Source: an uncultured Polaribacter sp.
Lineage (GTDB): Bacteria; Bacteroidota; Bacteroidia; Flavobacteriales; Flavobacteriaceae
Length of the DNA: 64,000 nucleotides
Assembly: GCF_947503855.1 (NCBI RefSeq)
Contig: NZ_CANNFF010000001.1
Location: 308,474 to 372,473 of the forward strand
Direction of reading: 5' to 3'
The position numbers were made by a program, and so were the translations under genes. How positions within the stretch are numbered: position 1 is the first letter of the stretch; each line of letters opens with the position of its first letter. Below are positions 54,801-64,000 of the stretch, piece by piece. The notes below the pieces were generated by a model. The model ran no database searches. It was given only the letters and a program-made list of their open reading frames with translations, and had not been told where the DNA came from.

Positions 54801-57800
54801 GACCTTTAACTACCAATAATTTTGACCAAGCAAACGTAGAATACATTCAGTTTTGGATTATGGATCCTTACCAAAACTATTCGCTTACAGCAGAAGAAGG
54901 TTTACCACAAGGTATAGATCCAAACAATCCAATAAATCAAGTTGGAGATTTATACATCAACTTAGGAAACATTTCTGAAGACGTTTTAAAAGACAACCGT
55001 AAAATGTACGAAAACGGTTTACCAGAAGATGGTTTAAAGGTTCCTGGTAGCAATATTAACAATACTATTTGGGGTGATGTACCAAGAAATCCATCAATAA
55101 TTTATGCATTTAATGAGCAAGATGCTGCCAGAACAAACCAAGATGTTGGTTTTGATGGTTTAAATGATGATGAAGAAAAAAACCTAACAGGCATTGGGCA
55201 ATATGCAACTTTAGAGGATCCTGCTGCAGACAACTTTCAATTTTTTAGAGGTGGTAATTTAGACGCCATAAATGCATCACTAATAAAAAGATATAAAGAT
55301 TACAACAATACACAAGGCAACTCGCCCACCTTAAATCAAGGTGGAGAACCTTACCCAACATCATCTACAACTTACCCAGATGTAGAAGATATTAATAGAG
55401 ACCAAACCATGAATACTGTAGAGAGTTATTATGAATATAAAATTCCTCTAGACAGAAGTAGCTTAAGAAAAGGCTTTGGTTATGTAGTGGATGAAAAAAC
55501 AACCAATGTAACTCTAGAAAACGGAAATACCCAACAAAGTAAATGGTATCAATTTAGAGTACCTGTTAGAAGTGGGACTCCAATTAATGGTATTTCAGAT
55601 TTTAATAGCATTCGTTTTATGAGAATGTTTTTAACCAACTTTAAAATGCCTGTTGTAATTCGTTTTGGCGAGTTAGATTTGGTACGTGGAGATTGGAGAC
55701 GTTATGTGAGAACATTAGACCCAGCTGTAAACCCTGATAGAGAATTAACACAAGACGAATTAAACGATTTTGAAGTAGGTGTTGTAAGTATAGAACAAAA
55801 TGAAGGTAGCTATACACAACCACCAGGAATAGAAAGAGAGCGTTTACAAGGTAGTACAACTGTACAATTGCAAAACGAACAATCTGTAACTTTAAAAGTA
55901 AACAGATTAGAAACAGATAAAATACGTGCCATTTATAAAAACATTAGTATCGATTTAAGACGTTTTAAACGTTTAAAAATGTTTATGCACTTGCAAGAAA
56001 ATCAAGGGGAATCTGGTCTAAATGATGGTGATCTTTCTGCAATAATTAGATTAGGTACAGATTTAAATGAAAACTTTTATCAATTAGAATTACCATTATC
56101 AGTAACTAAAAACGGCATATCTGCCATAGAAATTTGGCCAGAAGCCAATAATTTAGACGCTTTTTTAGAATCTTTTGGTTTGGTTAAACTAGAAAGAGAT
56201 GCTTTAGGGCCAACAGTTGCACCTATAAATGAATTGTACACCTCTACAAGTCAAGACGCCAGTTTACCTTACACCATTAGTGTAAAAGGAAATCCAACTT
56301 TAGCACAATTAAGAACCATTATGTTAGGTTTAAAAAACACCTCACTAACACCAAAAAGTGGAGAGGTTTGGTTTAATGAGTTACGATCTGCAGATTTTGA
56401 CAACGATGGTGGTTGGGCTGCAGTAGTAAATGCAGATGCAAATTTTGCAGATGTTGCCAATGTAGCTTTAGCAGGTAGTATGTCTACCATTGGTTTTGGT
56501 AATGTAGAAGATAGGGTAAATCAACGTAGTTTAGATGAAACTAAACAATATGACATTGCTACAACAGTAAATTTAGGAAAAGTATTAACGCCAACAAATT
56601 GGGGCATACAATTGCCTATGAGTTATAGTATTGGCGAGAAGTTTATAGATCCAAAATTTGACCCACAGTACCAAGATGTTACCTTGGCAGATGCTTTAGA
56701 GCAAAATCCAAATAGTGAGTTTTCTAGAGACTATACCAAAAGAACGAGTATTAGTTTTATGAATGTTAAGAAGAATAGAAATCCTAATTCTACTAAAAAA
56801 CCAAGGTTTTACGATGTCGAAAATTTAACAGTTTCTTACGCTCATAACAAAGAGTTTCATAGAGACTATAACATACAAAAATATATTAATGAAAATGTAA
56901 CTGCAGGCGCAACTTACAATTATAATTTTCAAGGAAAACCTATAGAGCCATTTAAAAATGTTGGTTTCTTAAAAAGTAAATATCTTAAGCTTTTTAAAGA
57001 TTTTAATTTTAATCCTGTGCCAACCACAATAGGTATAAACTCTAGAATTAATAGAAATTACACAGAGCAACAATCTAGAAATTTAGTTGCAGGTTTAGCA
57101 GATCAACCAAAATTAACACAACGTAGGTTTTTATTTGATTGGGATTATACAGTTGGTTTCGATTTAACAAAATCTCTAACCCTTAACTTTAACGCTACCA
57201 ACAGCTATATTTACGATACTTTTGGGAATACTGATGATATTCAAATATTTGACGAATTTTTTAACACTGGTAGAGCAAACCATTATCATCAAAAATTAAA
57301 TGGTACTTACCAATTGCCTATAGATAAATTACCTTTTTTAAGTTGGGTAAAAGCAGATTACGCCTACACTGCAGATTTTGATTGGCAAGCTGCGGCACAA
57401 AGTGAAATTAACATTAATGGTGTAGATGTACCTTATGTAGATTTAGTAGGTAACGTAATACAAAATGCAAATACACATAATTTAAATACCACATTTACAT
57501 TTGAGCGCTTTTATAAAAGTTTAGGTTTTGAAAAACTATTAATGACTAAAACCAAACGTAAAAACTCAAAAGGTATTTCAGGAAATGATTTACCAGCTGC
57601 ACCAAGAAGAACTAACAAAAAGAAAAAATTACCTTTAGGAAAACAAATCTTAAAAAGTGTGTATGATGTAGTAACGTCTGTTAAACAAGGTAAAATAAGT
57701 TACTCAGAAAATAATGGACAATTTTTACCTGGTTATTCAGAAGGTGTTGGTTTTTTTGGAGGCGCACCCAGTTCTTTTGCTTTTGGTAGCCAAGTAGATA

Positions 57801-58981
57801 TTAGAACAAAAGCTTTAGAAAACGGTTGGTTAGTAGGCCCAAGAGACCCTAATAACGATGATTACTACAACAAAACATACAGCAGAACACACTACAACAA
57901 ACTAGATTATACTTTTACTGTTAAACCATTTAAAGATTTTAATATTGATGTAAGAGGAAATAAAATACAAACAAGAGATTTATCGCAACAATTAGATGTT
58001 ATAGAAAACGGAACAACAAATGGTGCTTTAGACTTTAGTGCGCCTGCTTTTGAAACAGGTAATTTTAGTTCAAGTTACTCTATGATTGGTACTGCTTTTA
58101 AAGATGGTGATGCTTTATTTAACACCATGAAAAGCTACAGAGCAGCAATTGCGACTAGATTAGCTACAGAAACAGGAAATCCAGTTTCTGGTTATGGAGA
58201 AAACAGTCAGCAAGTATTGTTGCCAGCATTTATGGCTGCATATTCTGGTAGCAGTCCAGACAAAGTAAATACTGGTTTGTTTAGAAATATACCCATACCA
58301 AACTGGACTTTACGTTATAATGGATTAATGAAATTCGATTTCTTTAAAAAGAATTTTAGCAACTTTGTAGTGACGCATGGCTACAAATCATCATACACCA
58401 TTTCTAGTTTTACAAACAACTTACAGTTTGATAGTGCAAACCCAACTGCCACAAATTCAGCAGGTAATTACGAACCTCAATTATTAATATCATCTGCAAC
58501 TTTAGTAGACGAATTTTCTCCTTTAGTAAAGGTAGATATGAAAATGAAAAACTCTTTTTCTTTTAGAGGAGAAGTAAAAAGAGATAGAACTTTAACCATG
58601 AATTTTAACAATAGTACCCTAACTGATATTAAAGGTACAGAGTACATATTTGGTTTAGGTTATGTTTTTAAAGATGTAAAGGTAAACACACGTTTTACAG
58701 GGAAGAAAACCACCTTAAAAGGAGATATTAACTTAAGAGGAGATATTTCTTTAAGAGATAATTTAACACAAATTAGAGCTGTAGACGAAGATAATAACCA
58801 AATTAGTGGTGGTCAAAGATTATTTTCTATTAAATTTACCGCAGATTATAGATTAAGTAATAGTTTAACAGCTTCTTTTTATTATAATCATCAAACATCT
58901 AGGTATGCTATATCTACCACTTTTCCAAGACAAGCAATAAATGGTGGGTTTAACATTATCTATAATTTAGGAGGAAACTAA
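51863..58981 (+). CDS. sprA: Cell surface protein SprA, type IX secretion translocon
   Basis: SprA (Sov in Porphyromonas) forms the giant outer-membrane barrel through which type IX substrates leave the cell, and is needed for gliding in flavobacteria. The 2372 residues match the family size. It starts at GTG with a signal peptide ([19 protein letters not shown]). SprA-type segments include [13 protein letters not shown] barrel repeats, [23 protein letters not shown] and the C-terminal [13 protein letters not shown]. It follows ruvA and precedes gcvH, the usual flavobacterial order. Confidence 0.96.
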   Translation: MSTFFKSTLLVLTFTLAVQLPAFAQQNTKKDSITVKNDSIKLRYDFKNTQKGGLFLNDLAEKVIIFDKILNKYVIVEKIGDYYTRTPIYLTPREYEKYRLKRDMLQYFKDKVSATNSKKKGAADAQKDLLPTYYVNNKFFETIFGGTEVKVTPTGNLNLKLGFIYQNTENPQISEENRSNFTFDFDQQINASIRAKVGERLEFTANYDTQASFDFQNLVKIGFTPTEDDIIQGLEAGNVSMPIKNSLINGAQSLFGVKTDLKFGNTNITAVFSQQNSESKTVVAEGGASIQPFELRTTDYDNDRHFFLSQYFIDNYANSLKNYPLINSPINITRIEVWITNRNSSTEDFRSIVAFADIGESVSNVLVDENGVVLNPSITQAQVSGNNLPFNGANRIGTEIIPAGGIRDVSSIDASLTPYNMQNGTNYSVLENARKLEQNEYRLNSQLGFISLNRRLNDGEVLAVAYEYTVAGNVNGSSKNSFKVGEFSNDGIQAPNNLAVKLLRSEILQTKRPDGNGGEESFPTWRLMMKNVYALGAFPLTQNGFRFEIQYRDDQTGIPSNVLQNAQTPGIPNKPLLQVLNLDQLDQSQAREPDGFFDYVEGITVNSANGFVFFPEPEPFGNDLADRLTNPADDIYLFKELYLNTKINIKNNFQNKDKYFLKGYFKSENSGGIPIGAFNVPRGSVRVTAGGRQLVEGIDYVVDYQLGRVQIIDPGLQASGVPISVSTENNAVFNQQRKTFFGVDVEHKFSEDFVVGATFLNVEERPLTPKINFGSDPINNTMLGFNFDYSTEVPFFTKLANKLPFVDTDAPSNLSVRADIAYLIPGTPSGIDVAGAATSYIDDFEASQVPISLLSPLDWYEASTPKYFPNFNGERDDLSYNYKRAKLAWYSVDQIFYGIGETPASIDADELSRAETRQINFGELFPNIQLDITQNSLVRTLDLAYFPQERGSYNFDPSASIQDGKVTLPNPESRWAGITRPLTTNNFDQANVEYIQFWIMDPYQNYSLTAEEGLPQGIDPNNPINQVGDLYINLGNISEDVLKDNRKMYENGLPEDGLKVPGSNINNTIWGDVPRNPSIIYAFNEQDAARTNQDVGFDGLNDDEEKNLTGIGQYATLEDPAADNFQFFRGGNLDAINASLIKRYKDYNNTQGNSPTLNQGGEPYPTSSTTYPDVEDINRDQTMNTVESYYEYKIPLDRSSLRKGFGYVVDEKTTNVTLENGNTQQSKWYQFRVPVRSGTPINGISDFNSIRFMRMFLTNFKMPVVIRFGELDLVRGDWRRYVRTLDPAVNPDRELTQDELNDFEVGVVSIEQNEGSYTQPPGIERERLQGSTTVQLQNEQSVTLKVNRLETDKIRAIYKNISIDLRRFKRLKMFMHLQENQGESGLNDGDLSAIIRLGTDLNENFYQLELPLSVTKNGISAIEIWPEANNLDAFLESFGLVKLERDALGPTVAPINELYTSTSQDASLPYTISVKGNPTLAQLRTIMLGLKNTSLTPKSGEVWFNELRSADFDNDGGWAAVVNADANFADVANVALAGSMSTIGFGNVEDRVNQRSLDETKQYDIATTVNLGKVLTPTNWGIQLPMSYSIGEKFIDPKFDPQYQDVTLADALEQNPNSEFSRDYTKRTSISFMNVKKNRNPNSTKKPRFYDVENLTVSYAHNKEFHRDYNIQKYINENVTAGATYNYNFQGKPIEPFKNVGFLKSKYLKLFKDFNFNPVPTTIGINSRINRNYTEQQSRNLVAGLADQPKLTQRRFLFDWDYTVGFDLTKSLTLNFNATNSYIYDTFGNTDDIQIFDEFFNTGRANHYHQKLNGTYQLPIDKLPFLSWVKADYAYTADFDWQAAAQSEININGVDVPYVDLVGNVIQNANTHNLNTTFTFERFYKSLGFEKLLMTKTKRKNSKGISGNDLPAAPRRTNKKKKLPLGKQILKSVYDVVTSVKQGKISYSENNGQFLPGYSEGVGFFGGAPSSFAFGSQVDIRTKALENGWLVGPRDPNNDDYYNKTYSRTHYNKLDYTFTVKPFKDFNIDVRGNKIQTRDLSQQLDVIENGTTNGALDFSAPAFETGNFSSSYSMIGTAFKDGDALFNTMKSYRAAIATRLATETGNPVSGYGENSQQVLLPAFMAAYSGSSPDKVNTGLFRNIPIPNWTLRYNGLMKFDFFKKNFSNFVVTHGYKSSYTISSFTNNLQFDSANPTATNSAGNYEPQLLISSATLVDEFSPLVKVDMKMKNSFSFRGEVKRDRTLTMNFNNSTLTDIKGTEYIFGLGYVFKDVKVNTRFTGKKTTLKGDINLRGDISLRDNLTQIRAVDEDNNQISGGQRLFSIKFTADYRLSNSLTASFYYNHQTSRYAISTTFPRQAINGGFNIIYNLGGN

Positions 58982-59003
58982 TCAATTAAAAATAAAATTA
59001 AAA

Positions 59004-59384
59004 ATGAATATTCCAGCAGAATTAAAATATACAAAAGACCACGAGTGGATTAAAATTGAAGGCAACATTGCAACAGTGGGTATTACAGACTTTGCACAAG
59101 GTGAGTTAGGTGATATTGTTTATGTAGATGTAGATACCTTAGATGATACTGTAGAAGAAGGTGAAGTTTTTGGCTCTGTAGAAGCTGTAAAAACAGTTTC
59201 TGATTTATTTATGCCCTTAACTGGAGAAGTAACAGCATTTAACGAAGATCTAGAAGACGAACCTGAATTAGTAAACTCAGATCCTTATAATAAAGGTTGG
59301 ATGATTAAACTAGAAATTTCTGAAAGTTCTCAAATAGATGATTTATTAGATGCAGAAGCATATAAAACCCTTATTGAAGGATAA
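59004..59384 (+). CDS. gcvH: Glycine cleavage system H protein
   Basis: GcvH carries the lipoyl-bound aminomethyl group between the P and T proteins. The 126-residue protein has the lipoylation lysine at K63 in [11 protein letters not shown] and begins [16 protein letters not shown]. It is cytosolic. It lies 22 nt after sprA and overlaps the vanZ-like gene, an arrangement common in flavobacteria. Other glycine cleavage genes are not in the window. Confidence 0.95.
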   Translation: MNIPAELKYTKDHEWIKIEGNIATVGITDFAQGELGDIVYVDVDTLDDTVEEGEVFGSVEAVKTVSDLFMPLTGEVTAFNEDLEDEPELVNSDPYNKGWMIKLEISESSQIDDLLDAEAYKTLIEG

Positions 59385-59724
59385 AATTTTTATAATTGCC
59401 ATTTTGGTAAGCATTAGTATTCTCTATTTAAGTTTAATAAAAATGCCAAAATACGATGTGGAATTTAACCACTTAGACAAATGGCAGCACACATTTGCTT
59501 ATTTTACATTAGCAATTTGCTGGTTGTTTGCACTTTATAAAAAAACAAATAAATACTTTATTGTTTTTGGTTGCATAATTTTTGGCATAATTATTGAAAT
59601 TTTACAAAGCACAGTAACAAATTATAGAACAGGAGATTCCTTAGATGTAGTTGCAAATTCTATAGGCGTACTTATTGGTTTATTGTTTTTTAATCAGATT
59701 TCTAAAAAAAATCTGCTTAATTAA
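59350..59724 (+). CDS. VanZ-like membrane protein
   Basis: The 124-residue inner-membrane protein has about four helices. [28 protein letters not shown] and [18 protein letters not shown] are VanZ-like signatures. The frame starts at ATG 59350, inside gcvH by 35 nt; a TTG at 59374 near the gcvH stop would also give a full first helix. Either way translation is probably coupled. The role is unknown; VanZ relatives modify tolerance to glycopeptides, which cannot be inferred here. Confidence 0.85.
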   Translation: MQKHIKPLLKDKIFIIAILVSISILYLSLIKMPKYDVEFNHLDKWQHTFAYFTLAICWLFALYKKTNKYFIVFGCIIFGIIIEILQSTVTNYRTGDSLDVVANSIGVLIGLLFFNQISKKNLLN

Positions 59725-59788
59725 CAAAAAGACTTGTATTTAACTCAATAATTTAATTAAATTAGCGAACTATTTAAAACTCTTTTAC

Positions 59789-60508
59789 ATGGAAATAAAG
59801 AAAAACCCAAAATCGAACTTAGAAAATTACAGTAAAATATTTTTACAAATAGGTCTAGTATTGGCTTTATTTGTAACATATGCTGCAATAGAAAAGAAAA
59901 CGTACGATAAAATTATTGGAGACTTAGGTGTTGTAAATATGAATGCAGAAATGGAAGAAGAAATTCCAATTACTGAAAGAGTAGAACCCGTAAAACCAAA
60001 AACGCCACCACCACCAACTCCAGAAAAAATTGAAGTTGTTGAAGATGAGAAGGAAGTAGAAGAAACAGTTATTGAATCTACAGAAACAGACGAAACAGAA
60101 GCCGTAGAAGTAGAAGAAATTGTAGAGGTTGTAGAGGAAGAAGAAGTTGTAGAGGATGTAAACTTTATGATTATTGAAGACTCTCCCGTATTTCCTGGCT
60201 GTAAGGGAAATAAAAACGAATTAAAAGACTGTTTTAATAAAAAAGTGCAAAAACACTTCTCAAGAAAATTTGATGTAGACTTGCCAAATGAGTTAGGTTT
60301 ATCACCAGGTAAAAAAAGAGTTTTTATTGGTTTTAAAATTGACAATAAAGGTAATATTGTAAATGTTAGAGCAAGAGGACCACACCCAAAAATTGAACAA
60401 GAAGTTATTAAAGTTATGAAATTACTTCCTAAAATGAAACCAGGAAGACAAAGAGGAAAACCAGTTGGCGTTAGTTATAATATTCCTTTCTCTTTATTAG
60501 TAGAATAA
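59789..60508 (+). CDS. TonB-family energy transducer
   Basis: The 239-residue inner-membrane protein has one N-terminal helix (~19-35, IFLQIGLVLALFVTYAA). A proline-rich KPKTPPPPTPEK and a Glu/Val-rich linker follow (~70-125), spanning the periplasm. The C-terminal TonB domain (~140-239) includes VFPGCKGN, GLSPGKKRVFIGFKID and PVGVSYNIPFSLLVE. It transduces proton-motive force to TonB-dependent receptors. The linker codons are low-complexity GAA/GTA repeats. A terminator follows directly. Confidence 0.92.
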   Translation: MEIKKNPKSNLENYSKIFLQIGLVLALFVTYAAIEKKTYDKIIGDLGVVNMNAEMEEEIPITERVEPVKPKTPPPPTPEKIEVVEDEKEVEETVIESTETDETEAVEVEEIVEVVEEEEVVEDVNFMIIEDSPVFPGCKGNKNELKDCFNKKVQKHFSRKFDVDLPNELGLSPGKKRVFIGFKIDNKGNIVNVRARGPHPKIEQEVIKVMKLLPKMKPGRQRGKPVGVSYNIPFSLLVE

Positions 60509-60526
60509 CAAAAAAATATTAAATTT

Positions 60527-60560
60527 AAAAAAAGCTTAGAAATTCTCTAAGCTTTTTTTT
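60527..60560. terminator. Terminator after the tonB gene
   Basis: AAAGCTTAGA and TCTAAGCTTT form a perfect stem with loop AATTC, with an A-run before and eight Ts after. It lies 20 nt past the stop. Confidence 0.9.
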
Positions 60561-60830
60561 TTGCTTTAAATTCTAATAGGTAATAAATAGTATTAGTTTT
60601 ACTAATTGTATTATTTATAAATGCAATCAACTAGGTAAAACAAATAAAATCCTTTGGAAATACGAATTTTAAAATAGCGCCAAATCAAACTAAAAACTTT
60701 TTATATATTTTTTTAAACCAACAAGTCATCTAATGAGGTTGCAGGTAATAAAATAACTTTGATTATATTTAAGAGTTACCCTACTCTTATGTGATCTATG
60801 TAAATCAATTAAGAAAAAGTATAAACGCCA

Positions 60831-61037
60831 ATGAAAATAGTGTTTACAAAAAATGCATCACCTAAAATGCTTATGGAAAAATTAATTGGGAAATCTTTTG
60901 ATAAAAATTGAAGATGGTATTGCTAAAGTTTGCTTACTATAGAAGATAACAACGAGGTAAAACATACTTTCACCAGCAATAATAGCGATTTTGAGATAAT
61001 AATCCTCGTGAATAATCAAAATAATACAATCACATAG
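60831..61037 (+). pseudogene. Possible decayed small gene
   Basis: In the 633-nt gap 60509-61141 one stretch looks like broken coding sequence: MKIVFTKNASPKMLMEKL, a stop, then in other frames IEDGIAKVCLL and IEDNNEVKHTFTSNNSDF, ending at TAG 61035-61037. Joining them needs two frame changes. I do not recognise the family; AT-rich chance frames are an alternative. Nothing else was seen in the gap besides terminators. Confidence 0.25.
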
Positions 61038-61087
61038 AAACGAATAATATCATTGCTTTAAGATAAATATTAGTGATATTTAAACCC

Positions 61088-61122
61088 AAAAAAACTCCAA
61101 ACTAATTGTCTGGAGTTTTTTT
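61088..61122 (-). terminator. Terminator of the MORN-like gene
   Basis: AAAAACTCCA pairs with TGGAGTTTTT, with A- and T-runs. It lies 20-50 nt downstream of the stop at 61142 on the minus strand. Confidence 0.85.
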
Positions 61123-61141
61123 AATGATAATTTCGTTTCGT

Positions 61142-61495
61142 TTATTTATTGGATGCTAATTTAGTATCAGATTTCCATAAATTTACGTTTTCTATACTAT
61201 TGTTATTGTAAGTAATTTCTTTTAGGGAATCATCAGACCAAATAAACCATTTACCAGTCTTTTTTCCTTCTTTGTAAAACGCTAATTGCGTTTTATTTCC
61301 CTTTTTATCAAAGCGAGTCCATTTTCCTGTAAGTTTTTTATCTTTAAAATATCCTTGTGTGCTAATAGCACCGTCTTCATAATAATAAGTAGCTTTTACT
61401 AAATCACCCTCTGCTTCAAAAGTAGGATTTTTAGTTTCTTGAGAATATCCTATTGCAGCAATACAAAAAACAGCTATTGTAAGTAAATTTTTCAT
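61142..61495 (-). CDS. Exported MORN/YwqK-like repeat protein
   Basis: The 117-residue protein has a signal peptide (LLTIAVFCIAAIGYSQ) and short repeats of the type YYYEDGAISTQGYFKDKKLTG and FYKEGKKTGKW, typical of MORN-like or YwqK repeats. It is probably periplasmic or on the surface. The function is unknown. It is monocistronic with a terminator. Confidence 0.8.
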   Translation of the reverse strand: MKNLLTIAVFCIAAIGYSQETKNPTFEAEGDLVKATYYYEDGAISTQGYFKDKKLTGKWTRFDKKGNKTQLAFYKEGKKTGKWFIWSDDSLKEITYNNNSIENVNLWKSDTKLASNK

Positions 61496-61779
61496 AATTT
61501 TTATTTTTAGGGTTTACATTATAGTTACAAATATATAAATTTTATAACAATTTACAAACATTTTGGTAACATTAAATTAACATTGGAAAATAGTAAGACA
61601 AAAATCTGATTTACTCATCTTTAGAAAAGACAAAAATTAAATATATATTATGGTATTAAGCTATAAATATTAGTAACTAAAATTTCTTTTTCTAGCTTTT
61701 TCATTTTTTAAACCTTCTTTTTTTGCATAAAAAACACCAAAATATAAAACCTTAATTATCAGGTTATTAAAAACTTCAT

Positions 61780-61845
61780 ATCCCTGAATTCAGGGATAAA
61801 TATCCCTGGATTCAGGGATGCCAAAATATCCCTGAATTCAGGGAT
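61780..61845. repeat. Three palindromes ATCCCTGAATTCAGGGAT
   Basis: An 18-bp palindrome occurs at 61780-61797, 61802-61819 (one base change, GG for GA at the centre) and 61828-61845. The spacings (22 and 26 bp) are irregular. The array lies in the 636-nt gap 61496-62131, 285 nt upstream of the MORN-like gene and 287 nt ahead of the lipoprotein gene. The rest of the gap is AT-rich and holds no convincing gene. Confidence 0.85.
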
Positions 61846-62131
61846 TGACAACATCGTTTTTAGGGTTTATTTTTACAACAGAAAAGATAACCCACTTTAT
61901 AAACGGGATATAACAATTTTTTATTTGTTTATTAAGAGTTATGCCACATAAAAGCAAAATAACGGTCGAAAACGGACTGACCATCCAAAATCGGAAATGT
62001 GAGAGTTGAAACCGAAATAAAAGAAAAAGTAAAACGAGTTATCGAAAATCGAAAGAGTAGAAAAAGAAAATTTTATTAACTCAGAAAAGTCTAAACTAAT
62101 GAAAAAGATTTTTCCCCTATAACCAAAAATT

Positions 62132-62845
62132 ATGAATATTTTAAAAACTTTAAGGAACCCAAAACTTCCTATTTATGCAAGTTTGTTTATGCTATTTTTT
62201 TCTTGCTCTCAATATGAAATAAGAAATAGAGCTTTTGACTATGCTATTTTTGACACCTATAAAAATAACCCTCTTTTTGATAAAATTTATGAGAAAGTAA
62301 AGGCAGATAATTTTAAATTAAAAGCAAACTCGAATTTAGAACTTAAAAAAGAAATCTTAAAAATTGTTAACTCTGAAGTTGGATCTGAATTAAATCTTTC
62401 GGATGAAATTTTAAAATTGTCAGATTATGACGGTGAAGAAGTTTTAGAAGTTGCACGCAATAAAGGATGGATTTCTGAAAATGATAAGACTCTAATAACT
62501 ACATTTAACTATGATTATGAGAATAATGGTTTTAATATTGCTATTGGGAACTTCGAAAATAGTGTATTAAATATGAATTTAGCAGAAGAAGAATTTTTAC
62601 AAAAACAAAATTTTGCAAACGCAGTTAAATTAGTCAATTCTGAGGTAAATAATTCTGAAATAATTAATCTTAATGGAAGAGTGTCTTTTTCTGCTAAAAG
62701 TTGGGGCTGCTTTTTTGCTATAGTGGGCTGGTTAGTTTCTATTGTTGGCTTAATAGCTTGTGCAACAATTATTTTATGTACAGTTGCATTGGTAGGATAT
62801 GCTATAGCTGTTAGAAATTTGTATAATGAGTGCTTAGCCAATTAA
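62132..62845 (+). CDS. Lipoprotein with bacteriocin-like hydrophobic C-terminal tail
   Basis: The 237-residue protein has a lipobox (LMLFFSC, C25), a charged helical body (~30-185) and a C-terminal domain of ~50 residues. That domain runs VSFSAKSWGCFFAIVGW, LVSIVGLIACATIILC and TVALVGYAIAVRN, and ends NECLAN. Four cysteines and two hydrophobic helices resemble the Cys-rich C-terminal peptide of halocin C8-like or other precursor-borne bacteriocins. That likeness is by pattern only. A two-helix membrane protein gene follows 18 nt later. A membrane-anchored lipoprotein of unknown function is the conservative reading. Confidence 0.6.
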   Translation: MNILKTLRNPKLPIYASLFMLFFSCSQYEIRNRAFDYAIFDTYKNNPLFDKIYEKVKADNFKLKANSNLELKKEILKIVNSEVGSELNLSDEILKLSDYDGEEVLEVARNKGWISENDKTLITTFNYDYENNGFNIAIGNFENSVLNMNLAEEEFLQKQNFANAVKLVNSEVNNSEIINLNGRVSFSAKSWGCFFAIVGWLVSIVGLIACATIILCTVALVGYAIAVRNLYNECLAN

Positions 62846-62863
62846 TTTTAAAAATATTACAAG

Positions 62864-63085
62864 ATGATTTCACTTTCAAAAAAAACCTTATTCATTTTAA
62901 TGATTCTATCAGCTACTTTTGCAAGCTTAAGTTTGTGTATCGCTGATATAGATATGACCGAAAACTGGAAAGATTTACTCAATAAAGCAAGTGTTTTTAT
63001 TTCATTTAGTATATCTACAATTCTATTTATGATATATTATGTCAAAAAGGTAAAAGAAGATAAGAATAAAGATAACGTGGTATAA
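62864..63085 (+). CDS. Small two-helix membrane protein
   Basis: The 73-residue protein has two hydrophobic helices (~8-26, LFILMILSATFASLSLC; ~44-61, VFISFSISTILFMIYYV) with a short acidic loop between them and a basic tail (KKVKEDKNKD). It is cotranscribed with the lipoprotein gene. Its size and layout fit an immunity-like protein, an inference that depends on the neighbour being bacteriocin-like. I do not recognise the family. Confidence 0.6.
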   Translation: MISLSKKTLFILMILSATFASLSLCIADIDMTENWKDLLNKASVFISFSISTILFMIYYVKKVKEDKNKDNVV

Positions 63086-63088
63086 CAC

Positions 63089-63199
63089 GGTATATAAAAA
63101 ATAGCAGTTAAGTGTAAACTACAAAGTTTACTCTTTTCTGTTATCTTTGTTTTTAAACTGAAAGTAATAGCATATTTATTTTGCTACTTTTCATATACC
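63089..63199. repeat. MITE-like inverted repeat with central hairpin
   Basis: GGTATATAAAAAATAGCA (63089-63106) is matched by TGCTACTTTTCATATACC (63182-63199) as an 18-bp inverted repeat with three mismatches. A 7-bp hairpin, GTAAACT/AGTTTAC (63114-63131), lies inside and may end the lipoprotein transcript. No protein is encoded. It abuts the IS3-family insertion. Confidence 0.6.
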
Positions 63200-63278
63200 C
63201 AACCGTTGGTAGTCATTTGTACAATGTACTTTCCTGAAATAGGTTGACTAAAAATTCATCAATTAATGATAGTCACTT

Positions 63279-63722
63279 ATGAAAAATCAAAATGAACACT
63301 GGCAGAAAAAAAAGTACCAAAAAGTAACTTTAGAAACCAAATTATTCGTCGTTGACCAAATTCAGAATGGTCAAATATCAACAAACTTCGCTTCCAAAAA
63401 ATATGATGTTCCTAGAACTACTATTGGGTATTGGATTAAAAAATACAGTACCTTAGTTCAACAAAATAATGGTATGAGTAAAAACGATGAAATCAAAAAA
63501 TTAAAGGAAAAAATTGAAGAATTGGAGTTTGTAAAAGACTTTCAGCAAGATATTATTGCGGATATGGAAATCATTACTGGTGTCGATTTAGCAAAAAAGT
63601 CCTTGCCCAAAACATTAGCAAAAGAGATAGAGCTAAAAAAGAAAAACATTTTAAAACAAAATGGATCTATCAATGTTTTGGGATCTCTAAACAAGCATTC
63701 TACAAAAGACACAAAACACTAA
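63279..63722 (+). CDS. IS3-family transposase OrfA
   Basis: The 147-residue protein starts with a helix-turn-helix (YQKVTLETKLFVVDQIQNG ... FASKKYDVPRTTIGYWIKKY) that binds the IS ends, followed by a leucine-zipper-like coiled coil (DEIKKLKEKIEELEFVKDF). The frame's natural end at 63722 follows the slippery site at 63635, so the last ~27 residues are translated only when no frameshift occurs. Confidence 0.9.
   Translation: MKNQNEHWQKKKYQKVTLETKLFVVDQIQNGQISTNFASKKYDVPRTTIGYWIKKYSTLVQQNNGMSKNDEIKKLKEKIEELEFVKDFQQDIIADMEIITGVDLAKKSLPKTLAKEIELKKKNILKQNGSINVLGSLNKHSTKDTKH
63635..63641 (+). promoter_or_regulatory. Programmed -1 frameshift heptamer
   Basis: A-AAA-AAG in the OrfA frame is the classical IS3-family slippery sequence. 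Slipping back one base continues into the OrfB frame, giving the OrfAB transposase. Confidence 0.85.
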
Positions 63723-64000
63723 TAAAGAAAGAATTAGATAACAAAAAACTAATCTTAATGGTACAAAAATATCGTAAAAAAGTGGGGTCAAAAACAGGTG
63801 GAATTAAACTCTATAATGAACTCAAATCTGAAATGATTGAACAAAACATCAACATAGGAAGAGACAAGTTCTATCGCTTTTTAAGACTCAATAATTTATT
63901 AATCCCGAAAAGAAAAAACTACGTCACAACTACCAATTCTAATCATATATTTAGAAAATATAAGAACATTGTAAAAGATAAAATCCCAACTCGTCCAGAA
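63641..64000 (+). CDS. IS3-family transposase OrfB (3'-partial)
   Basis: After the -1 shift the frame reads EKHFKTKWIYQCFGISKQAF, YKRHKTLIKKELDNKKLIL and QKYRKKVGSKTGGIKLY. It continues with KFYRFLRLNNLLIPKRKNYV and runs off the window at TRPE. This is the N-terminal HTH_21 region of the rve integrase. The DDE catalytic residues lie beyond the window. Confidence 0.88.

Larger units (their letters stand above)
63218..64000 (+). mobile_element. IS3-family insertion sequence (right end outside window)
   Basis: OrfA and OrfB are in the overlapping -1 arrangement typical of IS3 elements. The left end is placed at TGTACAATGTAC (63218), which begins with TG as IS3 termini do, 60 nt before OrfA. The right inverted repeat lies beyond the window, so the end is an estimate and target duplications could not be checked. 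Confidence 0.75.

Noticed and set aside
59827..60345. Minus-strand serine/threonine-rich frame opposite the tonB gene
   Set aside because: It is the shadow of the low-complexity Glu/Val linker codons.
61780..61845. CRISPR-like array
   Set aside because: The repeats are perfect palindromes with 4-8-nt gaps, not repeats separated by ~30-nt unique spacers, and no cas genes are present.

Overview
The window reads as chromosome of a marine-type member of the Flavobacteriaceae (Bacteroidota), plausibly Polaribacter or a close relative. The reasons are the low GC content, the Bacteroidota -7 promoter box TAnnTTTG in front of several genes, TonB-dependent receptors with N-terminal carboxypeptidase-D-like domains, the type IX secretion translocon gene sprA in the order malic enzyme - ruvA - sprA - gcvH - vanZ, and several families of short flavobacterial intergenic repeats. 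The genus is an inference from gene content, not from a marker search.

Region 1 (1-5505) is the end of what looks like an integrated mobile element abutting tRNA-Cys. It carries a large primase/helicase-like replication gene whose P-loop codons are interrupted by a 375-nt group I intron (1138-1512). The intron has recognisable P1, P10, P2, P3, P5, P7, P7.1, P8 and P9 pairings and splices in phase to restore the GTGK motif. It is the most notable item in the window. Behind the gene lie a strong terminator, an operator-like palindrome, two interleaved perfect inverted repeats and the C-terminal remnant of an XRE regulator.

Region 2 (5506-23600) is core chromosome: folB, a DUF2452 gene, a zinc-ribbon gene, glnS, tas-like aldo/keto reductase, pgk, a TspO-like membrane protein, holB, a MOSC protein, an enoyl-CoA hydratase relative, a MATE exporter, a tandem universal stress protein, an AddB-like nuclease, a nitrilase-family amidase, acyl-ACP desaturase, plsC and a small membrane protein.

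Region 3 (23690-40220) holds a TonB-dependent receptor, pgi, an M23 peptidase lipoprotein, a DUF3108 protein, the aromatic amino acid catabolism genes kynA, hpd and hmgA, a thioredoxin-reductase-like ferredoxin-NADP reductase, the NifU-like/Mrp pair, a MoaD-like protein and a DUF5686 outer-membrane protein.

Region 4 (40360-48730) is a sucrose-type utilisation locus: a LacI regulator divergent from a TonB-dependent receptor, then a periplasmic glutaredoxin-like protein, an MFS sugar transporter, a PfkB fructokinase and a GH13_18 phosphorylase. Two identical 14-bp LacI-type palindromes lie in the divergent promoter region.

Region 5 (48787-60560) is the conserved malic enzyme, ruvA, sprA, gcvH, vanZ and tonB block. 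Region 6 (60560-64000) is accessory: a decayed ORF, a MORN-like protein, a triple palindrome array, a lipoprotein with a bacteriocin-like hydrophobic tail followed by a two-helix membrane protein, a MITE-like inverted repeat and the left part of an IS3-family element with a programmed -1 frameshift.
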